This document shows positions 59,305 through 64,000 of a stretch of DNA of 64,000 nt, piece after piece. Under the pieces are notes generated by a model. It was not told the origin of the DNA and ran no database searches. It saw only the letters and a list, made by a program, of their open reading frames with translations. The stretch is taken from assembly GCF_000315485.1 (NCBI RefSeq), contig NZ_JH992941.1, positions 620,001 through 684,000 of the forward strand. Direction: 5' to 3'. Within the stretch, counting starts at the first letter, position 1, and each line of letters starts with the position of its first letter. The translations under genes and the position numbers were made by a program. The stretch comes from Bacteroides oleiciplenus YIT 12058. Its GTDB lineage: Bacteria > Bacteroidota > Bacteroidia > Bacteroidales > Bacteroidaceae.

Positions 59305-62300
59305 ATGAAATTAGATAGATTTATTAATCGTCCGGTGCTATCCACGGTAATCTCCGTGTTGATAGTTATCCTGGGACTTATTGGTTTGGCAACGCTGCCT
59401 ATTACCCAATATCCGGACATTGCCCCCCCAACCGTATCAGTGCGTGCCACCTATACGGGTGCCAACGCCCAAACGGTATTGAACTCTGTCATCGCACCGC
59501 TGGAAGACCAGATCAATGGTGTGGAGAACATGATGTACATGACTTCCAATGCCACCAACAGCGGTTCTGCCGACATTTCCATTTACTTCAAACAAGGAAC
59601 CGACCCGGATATGGCGGCCGTCAACGTACAGAACCGTGTGTCTATGGCACAAGGTCTGCTGCCTGCCGAAGTTACCAAAATCGGTGTAACCACACAGAAA
59701 AGACAAACTTCCATGTTGATGGTATTCTCTATTTACGATGAGACGGACCAGTACAGCATTGAATTCCTTGAAAACTATGCCAACATCAACCTTATCCCTG
59801 AGGTGAAACGTGTGGCCGGTGTAGGTGATGCTATGGTGCTGGGTACAGACTACTCCATGCGTATCTGGCTGAAACCCGACATCATGGCACAATACAAACT
59901 GATTCCCAATGACGTAGCCGCAGTTCTGGCAGAACAAAATATTGAAGCTGCCCCGGGACAATTCGGCGAACGCGGTAATCAGACATTCCAATACACGATA
60001 CGTTACAAAGGACGTCTGCAACAAGCAGAAGAATTTGAAAACATCGTTATCAAAGCACAAGAAAACGGAGAAGTACTCCGCCTGAAAGACATTGCCGACA
60101 TTGAGTTGGGACGTCTGACTTATGGCTTCAACAATACCGTAAACGGACACAAGGCCGTTAGTTGTATCGTATTCCAGATGGCAGGTAGTAATGCTACGCA
60201 GACCATCAAAGACCTGGAAGAACTGCTGAACGACTATTCAGAGAAACTGCCTTCCGGTTTGCAGATCAACATTGCACAGAGTGCCAACGACTTCTTGTTC
60301 GCTTCTATCCACGAGGTTATCAAGACACTGATCGAGGCCTTCATCCTGGTATTTATCGTAGTATATATCTTCTTGCAGGATATACGTTCTACATTGATTC
60401 CGGCAATTGCCATTCCGGTAGCTTTGATTGCAACATTCTTCGTGCTGAAACTCATTGGTTTCAGTATCAACTTGCTGACCCTCTCGGCCATGGTGCTCGC
60501 CATTGCGATAGTGGTCGACGACGCCATAGTCGTCGTCGAGGGTGTCCATGCGAAGTTAGACCAGGGGTATAAGTCTGCCCGTGCCGCTTCCATCGACGCC
60601 ATGAGTGAATTGGGTGGTGCCATCGTTTCTATTACACTGGTGATGATGTCCGTATTTATCCCGGTAAGTTTCATGGGTGGTACGGCAGGTACGTTCTACC
60701 GGCAGTTCGGTCTGACGATGGCTATCGCTATCGGTTTCTCCGCATTGAACGCGTTGACACTGAGTCCGGCATTGTGTGCCATCTTCCTGAAGCCGCACGA
60801 TGAACATGGTGAAAAGAAGTCTACTTTCGTCAGCCGTTTCCACACAGGTTTCAATGTGGCTTACGACAAAATGCTGAAGAAATATAAGAACCACGTACTC
60901 TTCTTCATCCAAAAGAAGTGGTTGTCTTTCGGTCTTGTGATAGCATCCATCGTGCTGTTGATATTCTTTATGAAGATTACTCCGACGGGTATGGTGCCCA
61001 ATGAAGATACGGGTACCATCATGGGTGTAGTAACCTTGCCTCCGGGCACTTCACAGGAACGTGCACAAGAAGTGCTGCACCGTGTGGACAGCCTGGTAGC
61101 TGCCGAACCTGCCGTTGCATCCCGTACGGTTATCTCCGGTTATAGCTTCATCGGTGGTCAGGGACCTTCTTACGGTTCTATCATCATCAAGCTGAAAAAC
61201 TGGGAAGAACGTTCTACGATGCAGAACTCCAACATTGTTTACATCACGCTCTTCATGCGTGCACAGAAGATTATCAAGGAAGCGCAAGTATTGTTCTTCG
61301 CTCCTCCTATGATTCCGGGTTACTCTGCATCCAGCGACATCGAGTTGAACATGCAGGATAAGACTGGTGGTGACCTGAACCACTTCTTCGATGTAGTGAA
61401 CAACTACACCGCCGCACTGCAGGCACGTCCGGAAATCAACTCCGCCAAGACGACCTTCAACCCTAATTTCCCGCAATATATGCTGGACATCGACGCAGCA
61501 GCCTGTAAAAAAGCAGGTCTCAGCCCGAGCGATATCCTCAGCACGATGCAGGGATACTTCGGCGGTCTGTATGCTTCCAACTTCAACAGTTTCGGTAAGA
61601 TGTACCGCGTAATGGTTCAGGCAGAACCCGAAGCAACGAAGAATCTGGAATCGTTGTCGAGCATCAAGGTGCGCAATGGCGACGAGATGGCTCCTATTAC
61701 CCAGTTCGTCTCTATTAAGAAGGTGTATGGCCCGGACATCATCAGCCGTTTCAACCTCTACACTTCTATGAAGGTGATGGTTGCACCTGCTTCCGGTTAT
61801 ACTTCCGGTCAGGCACTGGCTGCCATCTCCGAAGTTGCCAAAGAGAACCTGCCTACTGGTTTTGCATATGAGCTGGGTGGTATGGCACGTGAAGAGGCTG
61901 AAACCAGTGGCAGTACCACCGGTTTGATCTTTGTGCTCTGCTTCGTATTCGTTTACCTGTTGCTGAGTGCACAGTACGAAAGTTACATCCTGCCTCTTGC
62001 CGTGTTGTTGTCTATTCCATTCGGTCTGTTGGGTAGCTTCCTGTTCGTCAACGGTATGAGTGCCATCGGTAACATATCCGTCCTGAAGATGATAATGGGG
62101 TCCATGTCGAACGACATTTATATGCAGATTGCATTGATTATGTTGATGGGTCTGTTGGCGAAGAACGCCATCTTGATTATTGAGTTTGCCCTCGACCGTC
62201 GTAAGATGGGTATGAGTATCACATGGGCAGCCGTACTGGGTGCCGCCGCCCGTCTGCGCCCCATTCTGATGACGTCATTGGCTATGATTGTCGGTTTGAT

Positions 62301-62517
62301 TCCGTTGATGATTGCTTCCGGTGCGGGAGCTAACGGTAACCGTACACTGGGTACCTCGGCTATCGGTGGTATGTTGATCGGTATGATATTGCAGATTTTC
62401 ATTGTACCTGCGTTGTTCGTGGCATTCCAATATCTGCAAGAGAAATTCAAGCCGATGGAATGGGCCGATGTGGACAATTCGGATGCAGAACCGGAAATAG
62501 AACAATATACTAAGTAG
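59305..62517 (+). CDS. RND efflux permease (AcrB/HAE1 type)
   Basis: 1070 residues, standard length. N-terminal FINRPVLSTVISVLIVILGLIGLATLPITQYPDIAPP, then a large porter domain. Proton-relay residues are in helix 4 (AMVLAIAIVVDDAIVVVEG) with the Asp pair, and the matching Lys lies in helix 10 (LLAKNAILIIEFA). Two six-helix halves with porter domains between. It exports drugs, bile salts or other hydrophobic compounds. 72 nt of repeat-like spacer precede it. Confidence 0.95.
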   Translation: MKLDRFINRPVLSTVISVLIVILGLIGLATLPITQYPDIAPPTVSVRATYTGANAQTVLNSVIAPLEDQINGVENMMYMTSNATNSGSADISIYFKQGTDPDMAAVNVQNRVSMAQGLLPAEVTKIGVTTQKRQTSMLMVFSIYDETDQYSIEFLENYANINLIPEVKRVAGVGDAMVLGTDYSMRIWLKPDIMAQYKLIPNDVAAVLAEQNIEAAPGQFGERGNQTFQYTIRYKGRLQQAEEFENIVIKAQENGEVLRLKDIADIELGRLTYGFNNTVNGHKAVSCIVFQMAGSNATQTIKDLEELLNDYSEKLPSGLQINIAQSANDFLFASIHEVIKTLIEAFILVFIVVYIFLQDIRSTLIPAIAIPVALIATFFVLKLIGFSINLLTLSAMVLAIAIVVDDAIVVVEGVHAKLDQGYKSARAASIDAMSELGGAIVSITLVMMSVFIPVSFMGGTAGTFYRQFGLTMAIAIGFSALNALTLSPALCAIFLKPHDEHGEKKSTFVSRFHTGFNVAYDKMLKKYKNHVLFFIQKKWLSFGLVIASIVLLIFFMKITPTGMVPNEDTGTIMGVVTLPPGTSQERAQEVLHRVDSLVAAEPAVASRTVISGYSFIGGQGPSYGSIIIKLKNWEERSTMQNSNIVYITLFMRAQKIIKEAQVLFFAPPMIPGYSASSDIELNMQDKTGGDLNHFFDVVNNYTAALQARPEINSAKTTFNPNFPQYMLDIDAAACKKAGLSPSDILSTMQGYFGGLYASNFNSFGKMYRVMVQAEPEATKNLESLSSIKVRNGDEMAPITQFVSIKKVYGPDIISRFNLYTSMKVMVAPASGYTSGQALAAISEVAKENLPTGFAYELGGMAREEAETSGSTTGLIFVLCFVFVYLLLSAQYESYILPLAVLLSIPFGLLGSFLFVNGMSAIGNISVLKMIMGSMSNDIYMQIALIMLMGLLAKNAILIIEFALDRRKMGMSITWAAVLGAAARLRPILMTSLAMIVGLIPLMIASGAGANGNRTLGTSAIGGMLIGMILQIFIVPALFVAFQYLQEKFKPMEWADVDNSDAEPEIEQYTK

Positions 62518-62560
62518 TTAGTAGTAAGTAGTTAAGTAGTAAGTAGAAGATACTTTAGAA
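62518..62560 (+). repeat. AAGTAGT-rich low-complexity spacer, permease-channel
   Basis: Tandem TAGT/AAGTAGT units after the permease stop, similar in kind to the spacers before the permease and after the channel gene. Confidence 0.6.
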
Positions 62561-63955
62561 ATGAATATGAAGAAACAAATAGTAACCTTGATGTGTGCAA
62601 CTGCTTTGCTGAGCAGTTGCCACATCTACAAATCATACGACAGACCCGAAGACATTACGGCTGCCGGACTGTATCGTGACACGACAGCCGTGAACGATAC
62701 ACTTGCCGCCGATACTGCCAATTTCGGCAACCTGCCCTGGAGGGAAGTCTTTACCGACCCTCAGTTGCAAGCACTTATTGAACAAGCACTCGCTAACAAT
62801 CCTGATCTGCGCAGTGCTGCCCTGAATGTAAAAAAGGCTGAAGCTGCCCTCATGTCTGCACGTCTGGCTTATGCCCCCACACTGGCATTGTCTCCGCAAG
62901 GAACCGTAAGCAGCTGGGATAAGGGAAAAGCGACACAGACTTACTCGCTCCCCGTAACAGCAAGCTGGCAAATCGACCTTTTCGGTCAGATACTGAACCC
63001 GAAACGCGCAGCAAAGGTATCACTGAAACAGACGCAGTTCTATGAACAAGCCGTGCAGACACAGGTGATTGCCAATGTAGCCAACATGTACTACACTTTG
63101 CTGATGCTCGACCGCCAGTTGCAAATCACTGAAGAAACTGCCGAAATCCTGAAAAAGAATGTGGAAACCGTAGAGGCCATGAAAGATGCAGGCATCTACA
63201 ACACCACTTCCGCCGGAGTAGAACAGACTCGTGCTGCTTATGCACAAGTATTGGCATCCCTGCCCAACATGCGCCAAAGCATCCGCGAAACAGAGAATGC
63301 TTTGTGTCTGATGCTACATCAACCTGCACAGAGCATCAAACGCGGCGTATTGGAAGAACAACAATTACCGACAGAATTCTCCGCCGGTGTCCCCATACAG
63401 TTGTTGTCCAATCGTCCTGACGTGAAAGCAGCCGAAATGGCTCTTGCTGCAAGCTATTACGATACTAACAGTGCACGCGCAGCCTTCTACCCGCAGATTA
63501 CGATAAACGGTTCTGCCGGATGGACCAACAGTGCCGGTTCGGCTATTGTAAATCCCGCTAAGTTGCTGGCTTCCGCAGTAGGTTCGTTGACGCAGCCATT
63601 GTTCTATCGCGGTGCCAATATCGCCCGCCTGAAACAGGCCAAAGCACAGGAGGAGCAATCCAAAATTCAGTTCCAGAATGCTCTTCTGAATGCCGGAAAT
63701 GAAGTAAGCAATGCTTTGTATCAATATCAAATGACCACAGAAAAAGCTGTTTCTCGTGATATTCAGGTAAATTCTGCCCGCAAAGCTGCAGAAGATACAA
63801 AAGAATTGTTTAACTTAGGCACGTCAACGTACCTCGAAGTGCTGTCCGCCGAGCAATCTTACCTCAGCGCACAAACCTCTGAGGTATCCGATACCTTCGA
63901 CCGCATGCAGGCTGTGATTAGTCTGTATCAGGCACTCGGAGGAGGAAGAGAATAA
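62561..63955 (+). CDS. NodT/OprM-type outer-membrane efflux channel, lipoprotein
   Basis: 464 residues. Signal MNMKKQIVTLMCATALLSSC with lipid Cys20; ATG 62567 is a second possible start. Two repeated TolC-type halves, each with a long helical hairpin (NNPDLRSAALNVKKAEAALM, then NRPDVKAAEMALAASYYDTN), and the C-terminal LFNLGTSTYLEVLSAEQSYLSAQ. It completes the tripartite pump with the two upstream genes. 43 nt of repeat-like spacer precede it. Confidence 0.92.
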   Translation: MNMKKQIVTLMCATALLSSCHIYKSYDRPEDITAAGLYRDTTAVNDTLAADTANFGNLPWREVFTDPQLQALIEQALANNPDLRSAALNVKKAEAALMSARLAYAPTLALSPQGTVSSWDKGKATQTYSLPVTASWQIDLFGQILNPKRAAKVSLKQTQFYEQAVQTQVIANVANMYYTLLMLDRQLQITEETAEILKKNVETVEAMKDAGIYNTTSAGVEQTRAAYAQVLASLPNMRQSIRETENALCLMLHQPAQSIKRGVLEEQQLPTEFSAGVPIQLLSNRPDVKAAEMALAASYYDTNSARAAFYPQITINGSAGWTNSAGSAIVNPAKLLASAVGSLTQPLFYRGANIARLKQAKAQEEQSKIQFQNALLNAGNEVSNALYQYQMTTEKAVSRDIQVNSARKAAEDTKELFNLGTSTYLEVLSAEQSYLSAQTSEVSDTFDRMQAVISLYQALGGGRE

Positions 63956-63990
63956 TATCAGTTATTAGTTATTAGTGATTAGTTATTTGC
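63956..63990 (+). repeat. TTAGT-rich tail after the channel gene
   Basis: Repeated ATTAGT words just after the channel stop codon. No intrinsic terminator is visible before the window edge. Confidence 0.5.
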
Positions 63991-64000
63991 TATCAAAGAA

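Overview
The window looks like chromosome of a gut Bacteroides (Bacteroidales). The evidence is the SusC/SusD pair with a SusR-type regulator, many lipoprotein signal peptides, promoters of the Bacteroides -7 type (TAnnTTTG) in front of most transcription units, few Shine-Dalgarno sites, and families typical of the phylum (GH97, GH3-type adenylase, DUF3078, DUF3108, acpP-fabF-rnc). The species cannot be fixed from sequence alone. I see no tRNA, rRNA or CRISPR array.

Layout. (1) 1-14.9 kb, minus strand: a starch utilisation (sus-like) locus in the order regulator susR, susC, susD, a SusE-position lipoprotein with four tandem starch-binding modules, two tandem short GH13 lipoproteins, and a GH97 glucosidase cut by the window edge. 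A 1.68 kb IS1182-like element sits between susR and susC, inside a palindrome that lies in a larger inverted repeat. (2) 15.1-20.2 kb, minus strand: ECF sigma/anti-sigma pair, then argB, speA, aroK and a nitroreductase. (3) 20.2-22.1 kb: a decayed two-gene module (DUF3990-like remnant plus a frameshifted partner), RNase HI, and a 22-nt-period hairpin array. (4) 22.1-25.9 kb: divergent MsbA-like ABC exporter and LtaS-like membrane sulfatase-fold enzyme. (5) 26.3-38.8 kb: an AT-rich glycosyltransferase island (ten genes on plus, two on minus, one of them a GT2-kinase fusion), probably the lipooligosaccharide/surface glycan locus. (6) 38.9-45.9 kb: pdxB, purN, acpP-fabF-rnc, pfkA, GH3-type adenylase, then a second 22-nt-period hairpin array. 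(7) 46.1-52.8 kb: DUF3078 protein, mnmA, two envelope proteins, cysS, and a serine-type sulfatase. (8) 52.9-57.4 kb: GH88 hydrolase (operon with the sulfatase), a thioesterase, DUF3108 and Ig-like envelope proteins. (9) 57.4-64 kb: an RND tripartite efflux operon with a long upstream region carrying four 11-bp direct repeats.

How it works together. In the sus locus SusR would sense maltooligosaccharide and activate susC onward. The SusE-like protein, SusD and SusC would bind and import oligosaccharides made by the surface GH13 enzymes, and GH97 would finish digestion to glucose. The IS could uncouple susC from its native promoter or place it under the transposase promoter. The glycosyltransferase island, MsbA-like exporter and LtaS-like enzyme fit together as a surface glycolipid pathway.

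The most unusual items are the two hairpin arrays at 21.7 and 45.9 kb. They use unrelated 6-base words but an identical 6-6-6-4 layout with an exact 22-nt period. Next come the IS nested in a palindrome upstream of susC, the 4x starch-binding lipoprotein, the decayed DUF3990-type module, and the GT2-kinase fusion.
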